Source of the DNA: Candidatus Helarchaeota archaeon
GTDB taxonomy: Archaea > Asgardarchaeota > Lokiarchaeia > Helarchaeales > RDOG01
Assembly: GCA_029838215.1 (NCBI GenBank)
Contig: JALGVI010000002.1
Location: forward strand, 1 to 64,000
Direction of reading: 5' to 3'
Length of the DNA stretch: 64,000 nucleotides
Under the pieces are notes generated by a model. That model was not told the origin of the DNA and searched no databases. It was given only the letters and a program-made list of their open reading frames with translations. A program made the translations under genes and the position numbers. Each line of letters opens with the position of its first letter. Position 1 is the stretch's first letter. This document shows positions 37,933 to 47,053 of the stretch, one piece after another.

Positions 37933-38142
37933 TCAGGTGTCAGGTTTCATGTCGGATCGTCCTACCTCTCGAATCTGATAGTTAGGATCTATCCCCAGAA
38001 CCACGACACAAGCATCTCCAGCAGCATTTTTATGGGGAACTTTAAAAATAAAAGGCCATCGTTTAACATTTGGCGGAAGTTCGATCTTAAGAGTCAGAAT
38101 TTGATCGCACTTCGGACATTTAAAGACCTTGGTTTTCCCCAT
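37933..38142 (-). CDS. small zinc-binding protein adjacent to the GTPase (trimmed from ORF 37933..38196)
   Basis: MGKTKVFKCPKCDQILTLKIELPPNVKRWPFIFKVPHKNAAGDACVVVLGIDPNYQIREVGRSD. Confidence 0.65.
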   Translation of the reverse strand: MGKTKVFKCPKCDQILTLKIELPPNVKRWPFIFKVPHKNAAGDACVVVLGIDPNYQIREVGRSDMKPDT

Positions 38143-38353
38143 TTTGTACACCTTTTTAATGGGCGTGGTTCGATAAACCTGAAAATGCACCCACAATTGA
38201 AAATTTTACAAAGGCACTTCTTTTGATATTTATATTATTTCAGCAAGTTTTCTAAATTAAAAAATTTTGCATCACGACTAAAATTTTATCACGAATCTAA
38301 TTTTAGCTCGTTATACCAAACAAATTTTTAAAAAAAAACACGAAAAGGAATAC

Positions 38354-39544
38354 ATGTCTCATCCACTGCAAGAGATACGTGTTCTCGACCTAACCAGACT
38401 TGCTCCGGGACCTTATGCAACGATGATACTGGGAGATTTGGGAGCGGACATCATAAAAATCGAAGATACGAAAGTTGGTGATTACGTACGTTGGCGAAAA
38501 CCGTTCACCAAGAATTCCAATGACGAAAATGAGAATTTATACTTCATTTCATTGAATAGAAATAAGAGAAGTCTGACTTTGGACTTGAAAACGGTTGAAG
38601 GTCAGCAAATTTTTTATCGCTTGGCAAAAACAGCCGATGTTCTGATCGAATCGTTCCGTCCGGGTGTCGTTGATCGACTCAAAATAGATTACGAGACGTT
38701 ACGTGTTCTAAATTCTAAATTGATTTATTGTAGCTTGACCGGTTATGGTCAGTCAGGACCGTATGCGGCTCTTCCCGGTCATGATTTGAATTATATTAGC
38801 ATTTCAGGATTAGGGGCAATTTCAGGTGTTCCAGAGGCAGGACCGCGTCCCCTCGGAACTCAAGTTGCAGATTTTGGTGGTGCCATGAGCGCAGTCATTG
38901 CCATATTATCGGCTTTAATTGAAAGACAAAAAAGCCAAATCGGTCAGTATATTGACGTGGCGATGTTTGAAACGCCAATTTCGTGGATGACAGGAGTCTA
39001 TGCTGATTTCTTTAGTTCAGGACGATTACCCAAAGTGGGTGCAGAACGGTTAACAGGAGATTTGCCGAATTATAACGTTTATGAAACCAAAGACGGAAAA
39101 TTTGTCGCCATTGGCTCTTTAGAAGCAAAATTTTGGAAGGAAACCTGCAAGATGCTTAAAATGGAACAATTCGCGGGCATGGATCCAAGCTCAGATGAGC
39201 ATAAACAAGAAATCTTCGAGGTTTTAAAATCAAAAATCAAAAAATTCTCTCGAGACGAATTAATTGAACATGCTAAAAACGTTGATGCTTGCATCACGCC
39301 GATCTTGACTCTTGATGAAGTCTTATCGAACGAACACGTCCTTAGCAGAGAAGTGTTCTTTGAGCACGAACATCCCCGAGTTGGGAAAATACGGCAAGTC
39401 AGATTACCAATAAAGTTCTCACGTTCTGAAACGGGCATACACCACCATTCTCCAGCATTTGGAGAGCATTCAGAAGAAATTTTACGAGAACTAGGATATA
39501 CTCAGGTGGAATTTGATGAATTTAGAAAAAAAGGGATAATATAA
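38354..39544 (+). CDS. class III CoA-transferase (CaiB/BaiF family)
   Basis: RVLDLTRLAPGPYATMILGDLGADIIKIEDTKVGDYVR, LSLNRNKRSLTLDLK, SLTGYGQSGPYAALPGHDLNY. Confidence 0.95.
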   Translation: MSHPLQEIRVLDLTRLAPGPYATMILGDLGADIIKIEDTKVGDYVRWRKPFTKNSNDENENLYFISLNRNKRSLTLDLKTVEGQQIFYRLAKTADVLIESFRPGVVDRLKIDYETLRVLNSKLIYCSLTGYGQSGPYAALPGHDLNYISISGLGAISGVPEAGPRPLGTQVADFGGAMSAVIAILSALIERQKSQIGQYIDVAMFETPISWMTGVYADFFSSGRLPKVGAERLTGDLPNYNVYETKDGKFVAIGSLEAKFWKETCKMLKMEQFAGMDPSSDEHKQEIFEVLKSKIKKFSRDELIEHAKNVDACITPILTLDEVLSNEHVLSREVFFEHEHPRVGKIRQVRLPIKFSRSETGIHHHSPAFGEHSEEILRELGYTQVEFDEFRKKGII

Positions 39545-39551
39545 AAAGATG

Positions 39552-40883
39552 TTATTTTTTATTAATTACTTCTTTCGCGATGGCGATGACTTCTTCTAGA
39601 GGAAGAACCATGCTCTTCATGTACTCTTGGTATTGTTTGACGAAATCCTCGCGATTTTGGATGAATTGTTTTTGACGTTGTTCATGTTTATCTTTGACTT
39701 TAAGAGTGATTTCTCGTAGTTGTTCCTTCGTTGGACTAATACCCCGTGGTTTTAATGCGGCTTCCAGGACCGAAGCTGTCCCGCTGAATTTTCCCATGTC
39801 ATAAATCGTGCTCCGTCCAAGGAGTTCGGATGGAATGAGTTCATAGGTAAATTTATTTTTCAAGACACCGTGAGCATGAATTCCACTTTCGTGTCGGAAA
39901 GCATTGAGTCCCACGATAGGTTTATTAACGGGAATTGGAATGCCAGCATATTTTGACACTAATTCGCAAGCTTCCACGAGTTTATCAAAATTTACACGTA
40001 GTTTCATTCCATAGATGACTTTTAAGGCAGTGATTACTTCTTCTATCGGTGTATTTCCACATCGCTCGCCAATTCCTAAAATCGTTCCCTGTGCGGCAGC
40101 TGCACCAACCTCTATACACGCCAGGGTATTTGCAGTTGCCATGCCGAGATCATTGTGGAAATGCAATCCTAAGGAAATGCCGGGTTCGCCTGCTTCTGCA
40201 AATTTACGCTTTGCTTCAAGATAAAACCAAGCTGCAGACCTAGGCGTGAAATTTGAAACCGTATCACTAATACCCGTGCCTGCCCAATGTTCCTTGCACC
40301 GATCTTTAACGGCTTTAACAATTTTCACGTAATAATCCAAATCGCTCCTAGAAACGTCTTCCATCCCAAAAACGATGTCAAAATCATGGTCAAGTGCATA
40401 ATCCAATTTTTCTAGATATTTCTCAATGTTAGATTCAGGTGTTAAACCCATTTTTTCCCGAATGTGAAATTCAGAACAACTCGTGAATAGATCCAGCATT
40501 CGCGCATCTGCTCTAAGAGCAGCATCAATATCGTTTTTATTTGCACGAGCCATCACGTAGCACATTGCCTTAGGGGCACTTTCAGTAATCATCTTACATG
40601 CTTTTTCTTCATCTTTTGAAACACCAGGATAACCGACTTCTATGAGTGAAATTCCGGCATCTGCAATTGCATGAACGATTTCCAATTTTTGGTCGGGTGT
40701 AAAGATAACACCGGGTTGCTGTTCACCATCTCTACACGTGGTATCTGCGAAGTTGATAAGAGGAGCAAATTTATATTGATCACCTAGTTCGACAGCATAA
40801 TTATGGAGCCAACCTTTTTCAAAGATTTCTCTTCTATCTTCAGGTAATGATCTGAGATATCTTTTCATGTTTACTTTCGGCAA
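39552..40883 (-). CDS. isopropylmalate/homocitrate/citrate (Re)-synthase family aldolase
   Basis: FADTTCRDGEQQPGVIFTPDQKLEIVHAIADAGISLIEVGYP, GLHFHNDLGMATANTLACIEVGA, GIGERCGNTPIEEV, HESGIHAHGVLK. Confidence 0.88.
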   Translation of the reverse strand: MPKVNMKRYLRSLPEDRREIFEKGWLHNYAVELGDQYKFAPLINFADTTCRDGEQQPGVIFTPDQKLEIVHAIADAGISLIEVGYPGVSKDEEKACKMITESAPKAMCYVMARANKNDIDAALRADARMLDLFTSCSEFHIREKMGLTPESNIEKYLEKLDYALDHDFDIVFGMEDVSRSDLDYYVKIVKAVKDRCKEHWAGTGISDTVSNFTPRSAAWFYLEAKRKFAEAGEPGISLGLHFHNDLGMATANTLACIEVGAAAAQGTILGIGERCGNTPIEEVITALKVIYGMKLRVNFDKLVEACELVSKYAGIPIPVNKPIVGLNAFRHESGIHAHGVLKNKFTYELIPSELLGRSTIYDMGKFSGTASVLEAALKPRGISPTKEQLREITLKVKDKHEQRQKQFIQNREDFVKQYQEYMKSMVLPLEEVIAIAKEVINKK

Positions 40884-41003
40884 TAAAATCCCTCAATAAC
40901 AAATTTGTATTGAATTCTTTCTATTAGTAGAATAATTTTGTTTGTGTTTTTTTTATTTGTCGGTATTTAATTAAAAATATTCATTTAAAATTATCCGAAG
41001 TGA

Positions 41004-41750
41004 TCACCAAATAATGGGAAAAATGGTGATCTTGAACGCCCATATCATGATAAAGGGAATTATTAGTCCAATTAGAAATCCAGAGATGAGTTGCCATGTC
41101 GAATGACCCTGTTCGAATGATTCTTGCATCTGCCATTTTGCCCAAGCAATGGGTGGGAGTAAGAAATATAATAAAAAGAAAAGCTGATATTCGGGGACGC
41201 CACCAAAGAAACCATAACAAATCCACATCGTTGTAATGGAGCACGTTGCCCCGCTCATGTGCAATGAAGTCTTAAACTTAAATAAAGTTGTAATTATTAA
41301 ATTTATGACACCGATAACAAAGTAAATCGTTCCAAACATGATAAAGACTCGGAGATTTATGAGAAGAACAAGATCGAGATAAATGTAAATGGGAATGACG
41401 ATAAACCAGCCAACTAGAGAAAGCCCCAGTAGGAACCATCTATCTTCTCTGTGCGTGGTATATTTTTGGACTTTTCCTTTTTTTCTCAAGAAAATCACGG
41501 GTATCAAGGGAAAGAAAAGAATGAATGCCATTGATACCAATACCAGTAGGAATTCATGTGCGATCATTACGGGATACGTTAATTCACCAAAAACATACAG
41601 CGATGGTCGATGCGTGGTACTATACGAAAATAAAATGATTAAAACGATTTGGAAAGGTGAAACGGAGAGAAGCGTTAGAATATATGCGACCTTATCTCTT
41701 TTGGTTTTCCTATAATGGTCTGATTCGATATTTGATTCGGAAAAATCCAA
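41004..41750 (-). CDS. multi-pass membrane protein, possibly PAP2-like
   Basis: KFKTSLHMSGATCSITTMW...WAKWQMQESFEQGHSTWQLISGFLIG resembles PAP2-type K..SxH / GHS..Q..G pattern. Confidence 0.55.
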   Translation of the reverse strand: MDFSESNIESDHYRKTKRDKVAYILTLLSVSPFQIVLIILFSYSTTHRPSLYVFGELTYPVMIAHEFLLVLVSMAFILFFPLIPVIFLRKKGKVQKYTTHREDRWFLLGLSLVGWFIVIPIYIYLDLVLLINLRVFIMFGTIYFVIGVINLIITTLFKFKTSLHMSGATCSITTMWICYGFFGGVPEYQLFFLLYFLLPPIAWAKWQMQESFEQGHSTWQLISGFLIGLIIPFIMIWAFKITIFPIIW

Positions 41751-41770
41751 GACCTCCTTGAGTTAAAAGT

Positions 41771-43003
41771 TCACTTGTCTTTTTTTAGTGCTTTTTCGAT
41801 TAATAATAAAGCTCTTGTCATCAATTCAGGAGAGATGTCGCGGGATTCACCGGTGAGAGCATTTTCTATAATTGCTTGCGCATCTTCATCTGTTTTTGCA
41901 AGCTTTATGATTTGGGAAACATTATAATCTACGTCACTCATTAAAAGGTCACGCAATGCTCGATGTGTCGAGAAGATGTTCGGAAATCGCATCTTTTTAT
42001 ACGCGCGCTTGTATTTCTTGAAATTATCTTTAGAATAATCGTTTGATTCACGTGCTTCGATTGCGGTCTTTCCAGCCAGCTTACCAGTCCACATTGCATA
42101 GATGATGCCTTCGCCCAGCATGGGGCTAACAAAACCAACAGAATCACCTATTGCAATGATGCCATCACCCACAGTCTTTCCCTTAATCCCACATAGAGGC
42201 ACGGGATGGTTTCGCTTCCAAATGACTTTAGGTTTTGAAAACTTATCCGCTATTCCCTCCCATTCAATAAATTTCAAGAGATAATGCATGGGATTCAAAC
42301 CTTTCGTCCGATGAAGACCAAGACCAATATTTGCAACGTGATCGTTCAAAGGAAAAATCCAAGCATATGCATTCGGAGCAATCTGATTCGAAAGATAAAA
42401 ACGGTTATAATACTCATTCTCATCATCGTTGCTGGGATTATATCCTTCAACAAATGCAACAGCACATTGACCAATATCACGTTCGACATTCCACTTATTA
42501 CGCAATCCTGCCTTTATTACGGTTTGCGAACCCACGCCATCAGCCGCTATCGTCAATGGTGCTTCATATTCCAAAACGCCCTTGTCATTCTTGCAAACAA
42601 CACCTGAAACCTTACCATTCTTGATGATCAAGTCAACAACCCTTGTCCTATCAAGCAGGTTTGCTCCTGCCGAAACTGCCCTATCGGTCAAGAATTTATC
42701 AAATACAGCCCGACGCATGTTCCAACCATAATCTTTTCCTTTCGCTTCCAACGTGTACTGATTTCCATCTGAAGCAATTATTATACTACCTTTGATGCGT
42801 TTTTCAACGACATTTTCGGGCTTAATATCAAAATCGATAAGAACTTGGTTTGGAATTCCTCCACCACATGGTTTTTCTTGGCGAGAATCCATGGGTAATT
42901 TATCAATTAGAAGCACGTTTAGTCCTGCTTCTGCCATTGTTTCTGCAGCAATAGATCCTCCAGGACCTGCTCCTACAACGATTACATCTGGTGTCAACGT
43001 CAA
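41771..43003 (-). CDS. geranylgeranyl reductase family FAD-dependent oxidoreductase
   Basis: VIVVGAGPGGSIAAETMAEAGLNVLLIDK; CGGGIP; GDGIIAIGDSVGFVSPMLGEGIIYAM. Confidence 0.93.
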   Translation of the reverse strand: MTLTPDVIVVGAGPGGSIAAETMAEAGLNVLLIDKLPMDSRQEKPCGGGIPNQVLIDFDIKPENVVEKRIKGSIIIASDGNQYTLEAKGKDYGWNMRRAVFDKFLTDRAVSAGANLLDRTRVVDLIIKNGKVSGVVCKNDKGVLEYEAPLTIAADGVGSQTVIKAGLRNKWNVERDIGQCAVAFVEGYNPSNDDENEYYNRFYLSNQIAPNAYAWIFPLNDHVANIGLGLHRTKGLNPMHYLLKFIEWEGIADKFSKPKVIWKRNHPVPLCGIKGKTVGDGIIAIGDSVGFVSPMLGEGIIYAMWTGKLAGKTAIEARESNDYSKDNFKKYKRAYKKMRFPNIFSTHRALRDLLMSDVDYNVSQIIKLAKTDEDAQAIIENALTGESRDISPELMTRALLLIEKALKKDK

Positions 43004-43234
43004 AGCCTCAAGATAAACTTGTGTTTATTCTTTCTACTTGGTCTAATTACAAAATAAAAGAGTTTTTCTTGGAGGGGAATCCGTTTCATGATTGCTCAAA
43101 AAAAACGTTATCAATCATTTCTTTTCTTTTTCTTCATTTTCTACGTATTATCTAGGAACTACACACCTTGATATTATTCACGGAACATCCTCATGAATAA
43201 CTCATTACGAGTATGGCATTAGGTGTGATCAGCA

Positions 43235-46200
43235 GTGGTCCGCATTAAAAAGTTGGAAATCAATGGATTCAAATCTTTTGGGAAAAAAACGACCATCCGA
43301 TTTGATAACGGTTTTACTTGCATAGTAGGAGCAAATGGGTCAGGCAAATCAAACGTTATTGATGCACTTTGTTTCGTGATGGGACAGTCTTCTTCCAAAT
43401 CAATGCGCGGATCCACATTCTCGGATTTAGTTTTCGCAGGTGGTGCTAATTCACCGGGTTCTAACTCTGCAAGGGTCACGATTTATTTGGATAACGCAGA
43501 TAGAATGTTACCCTTTGATCAAGATGAGGTAATAATCAGTCGTGAAGCATATCTCTCAGGAAAGAGTAAGTACCGACTAAATGGTCGTCAGGTAACCCGA
43601 TTTCAAATTGTTGATCTTTTTTCCTTGATAGGAATCGAAAGTGATGGATACAACATAGTTCAACAAGGAGCCATTGCCAGAATCATACATGCAAATGTCA
43701 AAGAACGTCAGAAACTATTGGAAGACATCTCAGGTATTTCCGTATATGACCAAAAGCGAGAAAAATCTGAGAAAGAGTTAGAAAAAGCAAGTCATAATTT
43801 AGAAAAAGTAGGATATGTTCTAAAATCTCTCAAGGAAAACTTGGAACGCCTTGAAGAAGAGCGATCAGTTGCACTAAAAGCACGAAGATTGGATGTTGAA
43901 ATAGAACATTTGGATAAATTGATAGTTGCCAGTCAGCACGTCTACATTTCAAGAGAGCTGGACGGGATAAAGAATGAGATCGAGACCAAACAAAGAACCA
44001 TTAAAGCAAAAGAGTTAGAAATAGTCAACGTTGAACAAGAGATCGTGAATGAAAATAAGAAACTTCGTGAACTTCAAATACAAGTTCGAAAAATTCGTGA
44101 AATTGATCTCCAAAACCAGCGCGATTCATTAAATTCCATCAAGCAAAATCTTTCGGTTGAAAAAGCTAATCTTAAAAATCAAGTCATTCGTAGAAAAGAG
44201 CTGAAAAGTCAAATTCCCATGCTCATTAAGAATTTAGAACTAACCAGGGATGCAACTCAGGAAACACGACAAATCATTGCTGATCTTAATTCTCAGGAAG
44301 AAAAAGTGCGAGCCAACATCCACGAGAAAGAAATCGACCTGAACGAGACGTTACGAGAAAAAAAATTATTAGACGTGCAAGTTAATCGGCTCAGGCAGCA
44401 AAAGTCAATTCATGAAGCAAAACTCAATGAGTTACAACAGCAATTGGCATTCAATAACGCAAAAATAGAAGCATTGCAAAAAGAATTTGAGATGGGAGAG
44501 AAAGAGCTCAAGAAAAAACAACACGAGCGAGAACAATGTACCAATGAGATCACACGAGCTAAACTTAACACGGACAAAATGCAAGATGAGTTAAAAAACA
44601 TCAAGAAAGACCTCGAAATAGTGTACCGGACAATATCAAATCATGAACAACAAATCATTGCTTTAAAAGACGAACAAAAACAGACTTCCGATCACATTTC
44701 AGACCATTCACGAAAATTAATGCAATTGAAAGAAAAACGTGAAGCAATTAAAAATCAAAAATTAATTGTGGAAACAAAAAGGCATTCAAAGCAGAAAGAA
44801 CTTGATTCAATTCAACTAAGATTACGAGAACTTGAAGAACAGATGAAACTTGAACAAAAATCATTCCGAAAATTGAGCACGAAGAAAATAAGAACGGTCA
44901 GGAAGACCTTAAAAAATGAATTGAAAAACATTCACGAAATACTTGATTCTTTGAACTTGAGCAAGGAAGAATTAGGAAAAGCAGAAAATGCTCATGAAAG
45001 CCAAATTCTTGATTTTACACGTCAAAAAATTGAGCTCTCTACAACCATCAAGACCCTTAAAGAAAACAATAAATTTGATAATTTACCCACGGAATTTTGC
45101 AAGACCTGTCCGCATGTTAAAGAGAAGAAAAAACAATCCGATAGTCATGTCCAAGATTTAATGCTACAATTAGAACACGTCCAAATTACTTTGGAAAATC
45201 TTCGCACGGATCAGACAAAAATTGAAAAGGAAGTTACCGAAATTGAGACTCAACTCTTTGACCTTCAGAACAAAAAGGAAAAATTTGAGGTTAAAATGGA
45301 ACGCTTGTCCGTCCAACTTGAAAATGAAAGAGAAAAAGAAATAGAGAAAATAAAATTAATGCAGAAATTGAATGAAAGTAAACAACAGGTACTAAATAAA
45401 ATTTCAATAGTAATGGATGAGCTTTCAGAAATTTCGAATAAAGAAAAGGAACTCACGTCCCAAGAACTTCTCATTCATCAGGGAAATGAAGTTCACGGAA
45501 TAGAGATGACTCTAAAAAGTCTTAAGTCAAACCTTATAGAAATTCAAGAAAAAATTGAATCCCACGTGAAAAAGAAGACCGAAGTAGATCATCGTCGAGA
45601 AATCCTCGAAAAAGAAATGGATCGTCTAAATTCTCGAATTGGAACGGAGAATAAGAATATTCAGCAGCAACAATTTTTCCTGAACAAGCTTGAAGAAGAA
45701 ATTCGGAATACAAAGAATAAGAATCTTCAGGCTCTCAAGAATCACGGTACAATCAAGATGGCAATCCAAGACTTGGGCATTCAAATTCACGAGCTAACAA
45801 AAATGGTTCAGGATGTCCAAAACGAGTTGAATCAATTCGATTTACAAAAAATTGAAGCAAAGATCTCTAAATTGCAAGAAGAACTTCGCGATTTACGTTC
45901 AAGACATGGAGACTTGAAATTAGAATTAGCAAAAAATACTACAAAATTAAACGATCACTTGAAACCGAAAGAAAATGAACTCCAAGCAGAGATAATTCGC
46001 ATCATAAACCTGAGCTCATCCGTGAAAAACAAAATCACCGAGATTAAAGAGTTAATTGATAATTTACAAGTAGGCCTTGAAGAAGAAACACAAAACGAAC
46101 GTCAATTACTTGCTGAACTTGATGAATTAGTCAAGCATGAAAAACAACAAAAAGAAAAGGTCGACAAGCTTCTTGAAAATGAGAAACAAATCAAGGATGA

Positions 46201-47017
46201 AATTAACACGAGCAAGATAAAATTAGAAGAGCTGATTGGGAAGTCGTTCCATCTTCAACATAAAAAGAAAGAATTGGATCAACTCATTTCAGAATTTAAA
46301 CAGGATGAAAAAATCGCAGAACTCATTCCTTTTGAAGAAATCCCACGGAAAATAAATGAACTCAAGAACAAAAAAAGAGACCGCCGAACCCTTGATCCCG
46401 TGAACATGAAAAGCATCAAGCATTATGAGCAGGTTCAAGAACAATATTCTACGTTCATCAAGAAAGAAGAAGAACTTTTAGATGAACGACAGAAAATACT
46501 TGAGTTTATCGATCAAATTGAAAAAGAAAAACGAGATATTTTCATGAATACCTTCAATGAGGTAAATAAGAATTTTGGATGGATCTATAACGAACTCTCT
46601 GGAGGAGGGAAAGCAAGACTCGTGTTACTTGATGAAGAAGATCCATTTAGCGACATTTCGGGTGTAAACATCGTTGCCAACCCCGTTGGTAAAAAAATTA
46701 AGGACTTGCGACTCGCATCTGGTGGAGAGAAATCGCTCGTTACGTTGGCATTTATATTCGCCATTCAACAATTTCGGCCTGCACCATTCTACATATTTGA
46801 CGAAATTGATGCCGCATTAGATGATTCCAACGCCCGAAACGTGTCAGAAATCATCGCAAAATTCGCCGAAACAGGAAAATCTCAATTTATTGTAATAAGT
46901 CTCAGGGATGCAACAATGGTGAATGCCGACCAACTCATTGGAGTGACGAATGTAGATGGGATTTCCAGCACGTTAGCATTAAATTTAAACGAGATTGCTC
47001 CGAAAATACAAGGATAA
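43235..47017 (+). CDS. smc: SMC-type chromosome segregation ATPase with apparent central zinc hook (GTG start)
   Basis: KKLEINGFKSFGKKTTIRFDNGFTCIVGANGSGKSNVIDALCFVMGQSSSKSMRG; C-terminal LRLASGGEKSLVTLAFIFAIQQFRPAPFYIFDEIDAALDDSNA; long coiled coil with central FCKTCPHV. Confidence 0.93.
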   Translation: MVRIKKLEINGFKSFGKKTTIRFDNGFTCIVGANGSGKSNVIDALCFVMGQSSSKSMRGSTFSDLVFAGGANSPGSNSARVTIYLDNADRMLPFDQDEVIISREAYLSGKSKYRLNGRQVTRFQIVDLFSLIGIESDGYNIVQQGAIARIIHANVKERQKLLEDISGISVYDQKREKSEKELEKASHNLEKVGYVLKSLKENLERLEEERSVALKARRLDVEIEHLDKLIVASQHVYISRELDGIKNEIETKQRTIKAKELEIVNVEQEIVNENKKLRELQIQVRKIREIDLQNQRDSLNSIKQNLSVEKANLKNQVIRRKELKSQIPMLIKNLELTRDATQETRQIIADLNSQEEKVRANIHEKEIDLNETLREKKLLDVQVNRLRQQKSIHEAKLNELQQQLAFNNAKIEALQKEFEMGEKELKKKQHEREQCTNEITRAKLNTDKMQDELKNIKKDLEIVYRTISNHEQQIIALKDEQKQTSDHISDHSRKLMQLKEKREAIKNQKLIVETKRHSKQKELDSIQLRLRELEEQMKLEQKSFRKLSTKKIRTVRKTLKNELKNIHEILDSLNLSKEELGKAENAHESQILDFTRQKIELSTTIKTLKENNKFDNLPTEFCKTCPHVKEKKKQSDSHVQDLMLQLEHVQITLENLRTDQTKIEKEVTEIETQLFDLQNKKEKFEVKMERLSVQLENEREKEIEKIKLMQKLNESKQQVLNKISIVMDELSEISNKEKELTSQELLIHQGNEVHGIEMTLKSLKSNLIEIQEKIESHVKKKTEVDHRREILEKEMDRLNSRIGTENKNIQQQQFFLNKLEEEIRNTKNKNLQALKNHGTIKMAIQDLGIQIHELTKMVQDVQNELNQFDLQKIEAKISKLQEELRDLRSRHGDLKLELAKNTTKLNDHLKPKENELQAEIIRIINLSSSVKNKITEIKELIDNLQVGLEEETQNERQLLAELDELVKHEKQQKEKVDKLLENEKQIKDEINTSKIKLEELIGKSFHLQHKKKELDQLISEFKQDEKIAELIPFEEIPRKINELKNKKRDRRTLDPVNMKSIKHYEQVQEQYSTFIKKEEELLDERQKILEFIDQIEKEKRDIFMNTFNEVNKNFGWIYNELSGGGKARLVLLDEEDPFSDISGVNIVANPVGKKIKDLRLASGGEKSLVTLAFIFAIQQFRPAPFYIFDEIDAALDDSNARNVSEIIAKFAETGKSQFIVISLRDATMVNADQLIGVTNVDGISSTLALNLNEIAPKIQG

Positions 47018-47053
47018 ACACTTTTTTCTTAATCGTCATAAAAATTGGCAACG

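Noticed and set aside
43235-47017. Annotating the CxxC coiled-coil ATPase as Rad50
   Set aside because: Head motifs (GFKSFG, NVIDALCFVMG, SGGEKSL...FDEIDAALDDSN) are SMC-type; no Mre11 gene adjacent. Only the apex is Rad50-like.
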